DNA from: Pseudomonadota bacterium
Lineage (GTDB): Bacteria > Pseudomonadota > Gammaproteobacteria > Burkholderiales > Burkholderiaceae_C
Direction of reading: 5' to 3'
Length of the DNA: 9,583 bases
Assembly (NCBI GenBank): GCA_023422975.1
Contig: JAFAGF010000052.1
Location: 1-9,583 of the forward strand
Shown here: positions 1 to 4,958 of the stretch, in pieces
Layout: every line of letters starts with the position of its first letter
Position numbering within the stretch: position 1 is the stretch's first letter
The notes under the pieces: model-generated
Seen by the model: the letters and a program-made list of their open reading frames with translations, nothing else
Database searches by the model: none
Told to the model about the DNA's origin: nothing
Program-made: the position numbers and the translations under genes

Positions 1-1571
1 CCTTGCGGGCGTTTTTGGATAAAGGCAATGATGAACACCAGCACCGCGATCTTGGCCAGCACGGCCCCCGTCCAGCCTTCGAGGAACTTGTTGAGAATGC
101 CGAGCCCCAGCGCGGCATACACCGTGCCTGCCAACTGGCCCACGCCACCCAGCACTACCACCATGAACGAGTCGACGATGTAGCTTTGCCCCAAATCGGG
201 GCCGACGTTGCCAATCTGGCTCAAGGCGCAGCCCGCCAAACCGGCAATACCGCTGCCCAACGCAAAGGCCATGGTGTCGATGCGTGCGGTGTTCACGCCC
301 ATGCACGAGGCAATCGGGCGGTTTTGCGTCACGCCGCGCACGAACAAACCCATGCGTGTTTTGGCGATGATGTAGGCCACGCCTGCCAGCACCGCAAAGG
401 AAAAACCGATGATGATCACGCGGTTCCACGGCAGCATCAGGTTGGGCAGCACTTGCAGGCCACCGCTCATCCACACCGGGTTTTCCACCGCCACGTTTTG
501 TGCGCCGAAGGTGGAGCGCACCAGTTGCATCAGCACCAGACTGATGCCCCAGGTGGCCAGCAATGTCTCTAACGGGCGACCGTACAAAAACTGCAGCACA
601 CCGCGCTCCATGATGGCTCCCACCAAGGCCGATGCCATGAACGCCACGGGGATAGCCGCCAGCAAGTACCAGTCAAAAAACTCCGGCAAGTAGCTGCGAA
701 ACACGCCCTGCACCACATAGGTGGCGTAAGCGCCAATCATCATCAGTTCGCCATGGGCCATGTTGATCACGCCCATCAGGCCATAGGTAATGGCCAAGCC
801 CAGCGCCACCAGCAGCAAGATGGTGCCCAAGCTCATGCCGGTAAATGCCACGCCCAGGCGCTCACCCCAGGCCAGCTTGTCTTGTACTTCGGCCAACGCG
901 CGCTTGAGCACGGTTTGCACTTTCTCATCCTGCTCTTGGGCCAGTTGCTCGTTGAGCAGCAAGCGGGAGGCAGGCGTCGCGTTGTGGGCCAATTGCTGGG
1001 CAGCGGCCATGCGTTGTGCGGCGTCTTCGCTGCCCAACAACGCGGCGGCGCGCGCCAGCTCCAGTGCGGCTTTCACGTTGGGATTGGTTTCTTGCGCCAG
1101 TGCTTTGTCCAATGCAGGCAAGCGTTCAGGGTTCGCTCCTTGGAGCATGGCTTTGGCAGCCTCCAATCGCTCGGCATCGTTGCCCGCCAATAAGTTCAAC
1201 GATGCCAAGGCACTGCCAATTTCCCGGCGCAACCGGTTGTTGGTGCTGGCGTCTTCCACCGCTTCGGGCAGTGCTGTGGCTTGCCCGGTGACGGGGTTGA
1301 AAGCTTCTCCTGCGCGCACCACAAAAGCGCTGTCAGCAGAAAATTGCACTTCGCCATCGCGCAAAGCACGTAAAAAATCGGCGGTGCGCTGGGCGTCTCC
1401 CGTGGCTACAGCTGCTTGCATGGCGGCGATGCGGCTGTTGTTATCACCATCCGCCATGGCCAGTGCTTGCTCGGCCGTCAGTGCATGGGCAGGCCCTTGC
1501 CACCACAAAGCGGCCAGTGCGAACGCAGCCACCAGCCACCGCCGGAATGTGCGCAAGAAGGGGGTCAACAT
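1..1571 (-). CDS. urtB: UrtB, urea ABC transporter permease (3' end cut off by window edge)
   Basis: This is an inner-membrane permease subunit of the high-affinity urea ABC transporter (UrtABCDE), of the LivH branched-chain amino-acid permease type. Reading the minus strand from ATG at 1571 gives 523 uninterrupted codons with no stop before the edge. Residues 1-30 look like a signal peptide (MLTPFLRTFRRWLVAAFALA, with cleavage likely near GPAHA). Residues 31-235 form the Ala-rich, helical, probably periplasmic extension typical of proteobacterial UrtB. From about residue 240 a LivH-like multi-span domain begins, including GLMGVINMAHGELMMIGAY near 263-282. The visible end, FIQKRPQ, matches the usual position shortly before the UrtB C-terminus, so perhaps only 10-15 residues are missing. 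The ribosome-binding site (GGATAG) is weak. The gene lies 101 bases after urtA on the same strand and is presumably cotranscribed with it. Family identity is confident; the exact cleavage site is inferred. Confidence 0.95.
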   Translation of the reverse strand, partial: MLTPFLRTFRRWLVAAFALAALWWQGPAHALTAEQALAMADGDNNSRIAAMQAAVATGDAQRTADFLRALRDGEVQFSADSAFVVRAGEAFNPVTGQATALPEAVEDASTNNRLRREIGSALASLNLLAGNDAERLEAAKAMLQGANPERLPALDKALAQETNPNVKAALELARAAALLGSEDAAQRMAAAQQLAHNATPASRLLLNEQLAQEQDEKVQTVLKRALAEVQDKLAWGERLGVAFTGMSLGTILLLVALGLAITYGLMGVINMAHGELMMIGAYATYVVQGVFRSYLPEFFDWYLLAAIPVAFMASALVGAIMERGVLQFLYGRPLETLLATWGISLVLMQLVRSTFGAQNVAVENPVWMSGGLQVLPNLMLPWNRVIIIGFSFAVLAGVAYIIAKTRMGLFVRGVTQNRPIASCMGVNTARIDTMAFALGSGIAGLAGCALSQIGNVGPDLGQSYIVDSFMVVVLGGVGQLAGTVYAALGLGILNKFLEGWTGAVLAKIAVLVFIIAFIQKRPQ

Positions 1572-1638
1572 AGGTCTATCCAATTCACATAAAGCCCGCT
1601 CAGGCGAACAGACCTTTGGGGTCGAGGTGCCGGTTGCA

Positions 1639-1663
1639 GACACAGCGGCATGGCCGCTGCGTC
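1639..1663 (-). other. Hairpin in the urtA-urtB spacer
   Basis: The spacer between urtA and urtB contains an inverted repeat: GAC-A-CAGCGGC, loop ATG, GCCGCTG-C-GTC. That is a 10-bp stem with one internal A/C mismatch and a 3-base loop. In the urt transcript it lies about 10 nt after the urtA stop codon. No U-run follows, so it is not a classical intrinsic terminator. An intercistronic stem here could protect the 3' end of the urtA segment or partly attenuate read-through, giving more binding protein than permease. That role is inference. Confidence 0.55.
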
Positions 1664-1672
1664 AAGCCACCC

Positions 1673-2944
1673 TTACTTCTTCTCAGGCTCGTCCTTTTTC
1701 TTGTCGTTGCCTTCAATGAAGGGGCTCCAAGGTTGTGCCTTGATCGGCCCCTTGGTCTTCCACACCACGTTGAACTGGCCATCGGCCTTGATTTCACCAA
1801 TCAGCACCGGTTTGTGCAGGTGATGGTTTTTGGCATCCATGGTCAGCGTGAAACCGCTCGGTGCCTTGAAGGTCTGCCCCGCCATGGCGGCAATCACCTT
1901 GTCAGCCTCGGTGCTCTTGGCTTTTTCCACCGCCTGCTTCCACATGTGGATGCCGACGTAGGTGGCTTCCATCGGGTCGTTGGTCAACGGCTTGGTGGAT
2001 TGGCCCGGCAGGTTCTTGGCCTTGGCGTAGGCGCTCCACTGCTTGATCCAGGCATCGTTGGTGGGGTTCTTCACGCTCATGAAGTAGTTCCACGACGCCA
2101 GGTGGCCCACCAGCGGTTTGGGGTCTAGGCCGCGCAGCTCTTCTTCACCCACCGAGAACGCCACCACCGGCACATCCGTGGCCTTGATGCCGGCATTGCC
2201 CAGCTCTTTGTAGAAGGGCACGTTGGAATCGCCATTGATGGTGGAGATCACTGCCGTCTTGCCACCCGTGGCGAACTTCTTGATGTCGGCCACGATGGTC
2301 TGGTAGTCGCTGTGGCCAAACGGGGTGTAGGCCTCCATGATGTCCTTGTCGGCCACGCCCTTGGACTTCAGGAAGGCGCGCAGAATTTTGTTGGCGGTGC
2401 GCGGGTAGACGTAGTCGGTGCCCAGCAGCACCCAGCGCTTGGCACTGCCGCCGTCCTCGCCCATCAGGTATTCGACCGCAGGAATGGCCTGCTGATTGGG
2501 CGCCGCACCGGTGTAGAACACGTTCTTAGAAAGCTCTTCACCTTCGTACTGCACGGGGTAGAACAGCAGGGCATTGCTTTCTTCATACACCGGCAGCACC
2601 GACTTGCGGCACACCGAGGTCCAGCAACCAAAAGTCACTGCCACCTTGTCCTGGCTGATTAGTTGCTTGGCCTTTTCTGCCGCCAGGGGCCAATTGGAGG
2701 CCGTGTCGATCACCACAGGTTCGAGCTTCTTGCCCAGCACACCGCCCTTGGCGTTGATGTCCTCAATCGTCATCAGCGCCATGTCTTTGAGCGCCGTTTC
2801 CGAAATCGCCATCGTGCCGGACAGGGCATGCAGCACACCCACCTTGATGGTGTCTGCGGCTTGCGCGGACATGGCAGAAAAGCCCATGCCAGCGACCGTT
2901 GCGGCAGCGGCCAAAGACTTGAGGGTGAAGCGACGTGGGGTCAT
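1673..2944 (-). CDS. urtA: UrtA, urea ABC transporter substrate-binding protein
   Basis: UrtA is the periplasmic urea-binding protein that feeds the UrtBCDE importer. The product is 423 residues, the usual length. The start at 2944 is chosen because AGGAG lies 6 bases upstream and because it gives a clean export signal: MTPRRFTLKSLAAAATVAGM followed by an Ala-rich stretch and SAQA/AD near residue 29. The RRFTLK segment resembles a twin-arginine motif but is imperfect, so Sec or Tat export is open. The mature part begins DTIKVGVLHALSGTMAISE and continues with segments typical of UrtA/FmdD-type type-1 periplasmic binding folds (TFGCWTSVCRKSVLPVYE, LLFYPVQYEG, GTDYVYPRT). The C-terminus is strongly Lys/Glu-rich (KKKDEPEKK). 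It is the first gene of the leftward operon and is preceded by a good sigma-54-type promoter (3015-3030), consistent with induction under nitrogen limitation. Confidence 0.96.
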   Translation of the reverse strand: MTPRRFTLKSLAAAATVAGMGFSAMSAQAADTIKVGVLHALSGTMAISETALKDMALMTIEDINAKGGVLGKKLEPVVIDTASNWPLAAEKAKQLISQDKVAVTFGCWTSVCRKSVLPVYEESNALLFYPVQYEGEELSKNVFYTGAAPNQQAIPAVEYLMGEDGGSAKRWVLLGTDYVYPRTANKILRAFLKSKGVADKDIMEAYTPFGHSDYQTIVADIKKFATGGKTAVISTINGDSNVPFYKELGNAGIKATDVPVVAFSVGEEELRGLDPKPLVGHLASWNYFMSVKNPTNDAWIKQWSAYAKAKNLPGQSTKPLTNDPMEATYVGIHMWKQAVEKAKSTEADKVIAAMAGQTFKAPSGFTLTMDAKNHHLHKPVLIGEIKADGQFNVVWKTKGPIKAQPWSPFIEGNDKKKDEPEKK

Positions 2945-3014
2945 GAAAAGCTCCTCAGGAGGGTCGGGTTGAATGCGCCCGCCATCGGTACAGACAGCGG
3001 TCTGCACAGCCCTT

Positions 3015-3030
3015 TGCAATCCATATGCCA
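3015..3030 (-). promoter_or_regulatory. Sigma-54 (-24/-12) promoter for urtA
   Basis: On the minus strand the sequence TGGCATATGGATTGCA matches the RpoN consensus TGGCACG-N4-TTGCW at all but two specified positions. It has the invariant GG (-24) and GC (-12) at the exact spacing. Transcription would start near 3004, giving a leader of about 60 nt before urtA. The match is seen directly; activity and the need for an NtrC-type activator are inferred. Confidence 0.7.
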
Positions 3031-3052
3031 CTTTGGGCAATGCCCATGCGAT

Positions 3053-3067
3053 TCACCAAGGTGGTGC
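3053..3067. promoter_or_regulatory. NtrC-type binding site
   Basis: TCACCAAGGTGGTGC agrees with the NtrC palindrome GCACCA-N3-TGGTGC at 11 of the 12 specified positions; only the first G is T. It lies between the two divergent sigma-54-type promoters, about 55 bases upstream of the predicted urtA start site and about 170 bases upstream of the predicted ureA start site. One enhancer could serve both operons. This is known family logic applied by inference. Confidence 0.6.
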
Positions 3068-3093
3068 AGAAAATAACGACAAACGGCAGCCGT

Positions 3094-3259
3094 GCACCAC
3101 CTCCGCCGCACCACGCACCAACAAAGCCTGCTCCAACAGCCGCAACCAGGCCTGCGGCACCAAATTCAAGCAGCTCCACGCCGCCGCATGCACCAAAGAC
3201 AGCACTGGCACGGCTTTTGCAAAAGCCAAAGGGGCGATCCCTTGCTGCGGCTTGCACCA
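3094..3259 (+). repeat. Cluster of GCACCA half-sites
   Basis: The hexamer GCACCA occurs in the same orientation at 3094, 3108, 3115, 3157, 3190 and 3254. It is identical to one half of the NtrC palindrome found intact at 3053-3067. Spacing is irregular. Whether these are weak activator sites or a compositional accident cannot be decided from one sequence. Confidence 0.4.
3206..3221 (+). promoter_or_regulatory. Sigma-54 (-24/-12) promoter for the urease operon
   Basis: TGGCACGGCTTTTGCA is a full match to the RpoN consensus TGGCACG-N4-TTGCW, including the invariant GG and GC 12 bases apart. The predicted start is near 3232, which gives ureA an unusually long leader of about 227 nt containing the mini-ORF array. 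Together with the NtrC-type site upstream it suggests that urease is induced when nitrogen is scarce. Confidence 0.8.
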
Positions 3260-3274
3260 CGGCATCGCAGCGCC

Positions 3275-3319
3275 ATGGAACGTACGCGCCGCGCTCCGAC
3301 CGACTGCTCGGACCCATAA
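3275..3319 (+). CDS. Putative leader mini-ORF, degenerate first copy (14 aa)
   Basis: It encodes MERTRRAPTDCSDP and then TAA. It starts about 43 nt after the predicted transcription start and has no convincing Shine-Dalgarno of its own. The nucleotide similarity to the two downstream copies is clear near the start and in CGACTGCTCGGAC, but the peptide register is not preserved. It may be a decayed copy. The TAA is followed directly by AGGA, which serves the next ORF. Confidence 0.3.
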   Translation: MERTRRAPTDCSDP

Positions 3320-3330
3320 AGGAAACTGCC

Positions 3331-3384
3331 ATGGAGCTGAGCCCGCGAGTTCATTCGGCCATGCCGAATGCGCGAGCTAGTTAA
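3331..3384 (+). CDS. Putative leader mini-ORF copy 1 (17 aa)
   Basis: It encodes MELSPRVHSAMPNARAS and then TAA. A good ribosome-binding site (AAGGA, 8 bases before ATG) overlaps the stop of the preceding mini-ORF. The peptide is 10/17 identical to the next copy, with mostly conservative exchanges (S/T, M/L, H/Q). Of the 16 base differences between the two ORFs, 9 fall at third codon positions, which suggests translation. It begins like UreA (MELTPR). Function is unknown; a role as a coupled or attenuating leader peptide is inference. Confidence 0.5.
   Translation: MELSPRVHSAMPNARAS
3352..3370 (+). other. Hairpin inside mini-ORF copy 1
   Basis: CATTCGGC, loop CAT, GCCGAATG: a perfect 8-bp stem. 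It occupies the same place in its unit as the hairpin exactly 64 bases downstream. The third base pair is T-A here and G-C in the other copy, a compensatory change indicating that pairing matters. Confidence 0.75.
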
Positions 3385-3394
3385 GAAAGCAAAT

Positions 3395-3448
3395 ATGGAA
3401 TTAACACCGCGCGCTCAGTCGGCTTTGCCGACTGCTCGGACAAATTAA
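3395..3448 (+). CDS. Putative leader mini-ORF copy 2 (17 aa)
   Basis: It encodes [17 protein letters not shown] and then TAA. The first six residues are identical to UreA (MELTPR) but use different codons for Leu, Thr and Arg (TTA ACA CCG CGC against CTG ACT CCG CGA). Its own ribosome-binding site is weak (AAGAAAG, overlapping the TAA of copy 1). Its TAA overlaps AAGGA, the ribosome-binding site of ureA, so ureA translation could be coupled to termination here. No function is known to me. Confidence 0.5.
   Translation: MELTPRAQSALPTARTN
3416..3434 (+). other. Hairpin inside mini-ORF copy 2
   Basis: CAGTCGGC, loop TTT, GCCGACTG: a perfect 8-bp stem ending 24 bases before the ureA ATG, upstream of the ureA ribosome-binding site. 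No U-run follows, so it is not a standard terminator. A palindromic REP-like repeat is an alternative reading. Confidence 0.75.
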
Positions 3449-3458
3449 GGACATTGCG

Positions 3459-3761
3459 ATGGAACTGACTCCGCGAGAAAAAGACAAGCTACTCATCTTC
3501 ACCGCCGCCTTGCTGGCCGAGCGCCGCCAAGCACGCGGCCTGAAGCTGAACTACCCCGAGGCTGTCGCTCTGATCAGCGCCTTTGTGATGGAAGGTGCAC
3601 GCGATGGAAAAACCGTGGCCCAACTGATGAGCGAAGGCCGCACCGTGCTGGGGCGTGACGAGGTGATGAGCGGCGTGCCCGAGATGATTCCGGACATCCA
3701 GATCGAAGCCACCTTTCCCGATGGCACCAAGCTCGTCACCGTGCACGAGCCCATTATTTAG
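3459..3761 (+). CDS. ureA: Urease gamma subunit UreA
   Basis: This is the smallest structural subunit of nickel urease, which hydrolyses urea to ammonia and carbamate in the cytoplasm as a (UreABC)3 assembly. The 100-residue length is standard. Recognisable family segments are [20 protein letters not shown] at the start, [20 protein letters not shown] around residues 29-48, and the C-terminal [20 protein letters not shown]. The start is set by AAGGA 8 bases upstream and by the conserved [12 protein letters not shown] beginning. It is the first full gene of the plus-strand operon, and its initiation region is the template or the last member of the upstream tandem array. Nothing in the coding sequence itself is unusual. 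Confidence 0.98.
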   Translation: MELTPREKDKLLIFTAALLAERRQARGLKLNYPEAVALISAFVMEGARDGKTVAQLMSEGRTVLGRDEVMSGVPEMIPDIQIEATFPDGTKLVTVHEPII

Positions 3762-3870
3762 AACCATGAACCCCGCCCTGAATACGTCGTTATTACGCCT
3801 TGTCTCCAACGCAAACCTGCGGTTGGTGGGATGGTGTTCACGATTTTCAATCGCCTAAGTATTTCAATAC

Positions 3871-3923
3871 ATTTTTGGCTTCTAGCCCTTACCCAGCAAA
3901 CGCAGACAGCTATGAAAATCAAA
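3871..3923. repeat. Degenerate palindromic intergenic repeat running into ureJ
   Basis: The left arm (ATTTTTGGCTTCTAGCCCTT, 3871-3890) and the right arm (GCAAACGCAGACAGCTATGAA onward, 3896-3919) are imperfect inverted copies around ACCC. The general form, AT-rich ends with GCTNCTAGC-like arms, resembles short palindromes I remember as common in Comamonadaceae intergenic DNA. The right arm supplies the ATGAAAATCAAA that starts ureJ. The match is degenerate and the family assignment is from memory. Confidence 0.3.
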
Positions 3924-4529
3924 TACCTGATTACCTCTTCCATCACCGCTGCATCAGTGCTGCCTCTCAGCGCTTTGGCTCACGTCGGCAGCGACGGCGG
4001 TGGCCACCACAACTTTCTGGACAGCCTGAGCCACGCCATCGTCCACCCGTTTGGAGGGGCCGACCACTTGGCAGCCATGCTGGCCGTGGGCGCATGGAGC
4101 GCACTGGCCTTCAAGCAATCCGGCAAAGCCTGGGCTGCGCCTGTGGCTTTCGTCGCGCTGTTGATCGCTGGCTGCCTGGCTGGTTTTGCAGGCCTGCATG
4201 TGCCCGCCATCGAGCCCATGATTGCCGCCTCAGTCTTGGTACTGGGACTGCTGGTGATGGTGCAGCAGAAGATGGCTTGGGGCGCTGCTGCAGGCTTGGC
4301 CGGTGTGTTTGCTTTCTTCCATGGCGCAGCCCACGGCTATGAGCTGTTTGAAGATGCTTTCGCCCCTGCCGCAGGCGTGATCGTGGGCATGGCAGCAGGC
4401 TCTGCCATTTTGCATCTGGCAGGCATGGTGGTGGGCCACGCGGTCATGCAGCGCCACCAGGTGATTGCCAAGATCGCTGGCGCAGCCACTGCAGCGCTCG
4501 GCGCATTCATGCTGACCCGCCTCGCTTGA
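3912..4529 (+). CDS. ureJ: HupE/UreJ family nickel permease
   Basis: This is an inner-membrane protein thought to take up Ni2+ for urease. It has 205 residues when started at 3912. That start gives a clear signal peptide (MKIKYLITSSITAASVLPLS then ALA) with cleavage expected after residue 23, so the mature chain would begin with His24 (HVGSDGGGHH), as in HupE proteins. Two family signatures are present: HPFGGADHLAAMLAVG at residues 45-60, with the His/Asp/His set linked to metal transport, and FFHGAAHGYE at 135-144. Hydrophobic segments between and after them fit about six membrane spans. No strong ribosome-binding site is visible at 3912. An upstream in-frame ATG at 3831 would add 27 residues and bury the signal peptide, so it is disfavoured. 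It sits between ureA and ureB in the same orientation, 150 bases after ureA. Confidence 0.93.
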   Translation: MKIKYLITSSITAASVLPLSALAHVGSDGGGHHNFLDSLSHAIVHPFGGADHLAAMLAVGAWSALAFKQSGKAWAAPVAFVALLIAGCLAGFAGLHVPAIEPMIAASVLVLGLLVMVQQKMAWGAAAGLAGVFAFFHGAAHGYELFEDAFAPAAGVIVGMAAGSAILHLAGMVVGHAVMQRHQVIAKIAGAATAALGAFMLTRLA

Positions 4530-4560
4530 AATTCAACACCCCCTGCATCGCTGTGCGCCT

Positions 4561-4575
4561 TCCCCTCAAAGGGGA
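4561..4575 (+). other. Hairpin in ureJ-ureB spacer (first)
   Basis: TCCCCT, loop CAA, AGGGGA: a perfect 6-bp stem 31 bases after the ureJ stop. No T-run follows, so it is not a typical terminator; an intercistronic processing or stability element is possible. Confidence 0.45.
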
Positions 4576-4581
4576 CGCAAC

Positions 4582-4608
4582 CTCACTGCATCTGGCTTTG
4601 GCAGTGGG
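4582..4608 (+). other. Hairpin in ureJ-ureB spacer (second)
   Basis: CTCACTGC pairs with GCAGTGGG (8 bp including one T-G wobble) around a 12-base loop or less. It lies 6 bases after the first hairpin and ends 32 bases before the ureB ribosome-binding site. The two stems together make up most of the 123-base spacer. Role unknown. Confidence 0.4.
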
Positions 4609-4652
4609 TGACTTGTGCAGGCCTACAGCGCACAAGCACAAGGAGATAAGAA

Positions 4653-4958
4653 ATGATTCCTGGCGAAATCTTGGTCGATGAGGGTAACCACATCCTCAAC
4701 CCCGGCCGCCCTGCGATCACCATGGTGGTCAAAAACGCCAGCGACCGACCGATTCAAGTGGGCTCGCACTATCACTTTGCAGAAACCAATGCGGGGCTGG
4801 AGTTTGACCGCGAAGCCGCCCACGGCAAGCGCCTGAATATTGCCAGCGGCATGGCGGTGCGCTTTGAACCCGGCCAGCAACGCACGGTGGAGCTGGTGGA
4901 TGTCGGCGGTGACAGAAAAATCTTCGGCTTTCGTGGCCTGATTCAAGGAGACTTGTGA
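4653..4958 (+). CDS. ureB: Urease beta subunit UreB
   Basis: This is the second structural subunit of urease, packing against UreC in the holoenzyme. The 101-residue length is standard. Family landmarks are [20 protein letters not shown] at the start, [21 protein letters not shown] around residues 26-46, and [20 protein letters not shown] around 59-78. AGGAG lies 7 bases before the ATG. The stop codon overlaps the ureC start (TGATG), which implies translational coupling and equal subunit supply. Confidence 0.98.
   Translation: MIPGEILVDEGNHILNPGRPAITMVVKNASDRPIQVGSHYHFAETNAGLEFDREAAHGKRLNIASGMAVRFEPGQQRTVELVDVGGDRKIFGFRGLIQGDL

Larger units (their letters stand above)
2945..3458. other. Divergent urtA/ureA intergenic control region
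   Basis: No conventional gene lies in these 514 bases. In order from the left the region holds: the urtA leader (about 60 nt); a minus-strand sigma-54-type promoter; a perfect 6+1+6 palindrome TGGGCA-A-TGCCCA at 3034-3046; an NtrC-type palindrome at 3053-3067; a stretch with repeated GCACCA hexamers; a plus-strand sigma-54-type promoter; a stem GCTGCG/CGCAGC at 3244-3249 and 3266-3271; and an array of mini-ORFs leading into ureA. Open frames spanning 2955-3384 on both strands have no family resemblance and look like chance in GC-rich DNA. Confidence 0.8.
3275..3458 (+). repeat. Tandem leader array that mimics the ureA start
   Basis: Start codons sit at 3275, 3331 and 3395, then ureA at 3459, so the spacings are 56, 64 and 64 bases. 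The two 64-base units (3331-3394 and 3395-3458) match at 40 of 64 positions, and at 39 of the first 55. Each contains ATG-GAR-YTR, a hairpin, and a TAA touching a purine-rich ribosome-binding site for the next ATG. The 56-base unit at 3275 is a degenerate copy: it shares ATGGAA, CGCGCTC and CGACTGCTCGGAC with the 3395 unit but has lost most of the hairpin. The ureA start (ATGGAACTGACTCCGCGAG) is the next in-register copy of the unit's beginning. The array looks like repeated duplication of the ureA translation-initiation region followed by divergence. Confidence 0.85.

Noticed and set aside
790..1719. Long plus-strand open frame of 309 codons opposite urtB
   Set aside because: It is a mirror of the urtB coding strand with low-complexity Ala/Ser-rich translation and no family resemblance; urtB reads convincingly on the other strand.
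2945..3040. Extension of urtA to an upstream in-frame ATG at 3040
   Set aside because: The extra 32 residues precede a good ribosome-binding site and an intact signal peptide at 2944, and would span the predicted sigma-54 promoter.
2955..3384. Several overlapping frames on both strands in the urtA-ureA gap as possible genes
   Set aside because: Translations are low-complexity and unlike any family I recognise; the region is better explained by promoters and leader. Only the short ORFs at the repeated ATGs show a selection-like pattern.
3232..3458. The long ureA leader as a known riboswitch (for example guanidine- or nickel-sensing)
   Set aside because: I see no conserved aptamer motif of a known class; structure is dominated by the repeated hairpins. 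A covariance-model search would be decisive.
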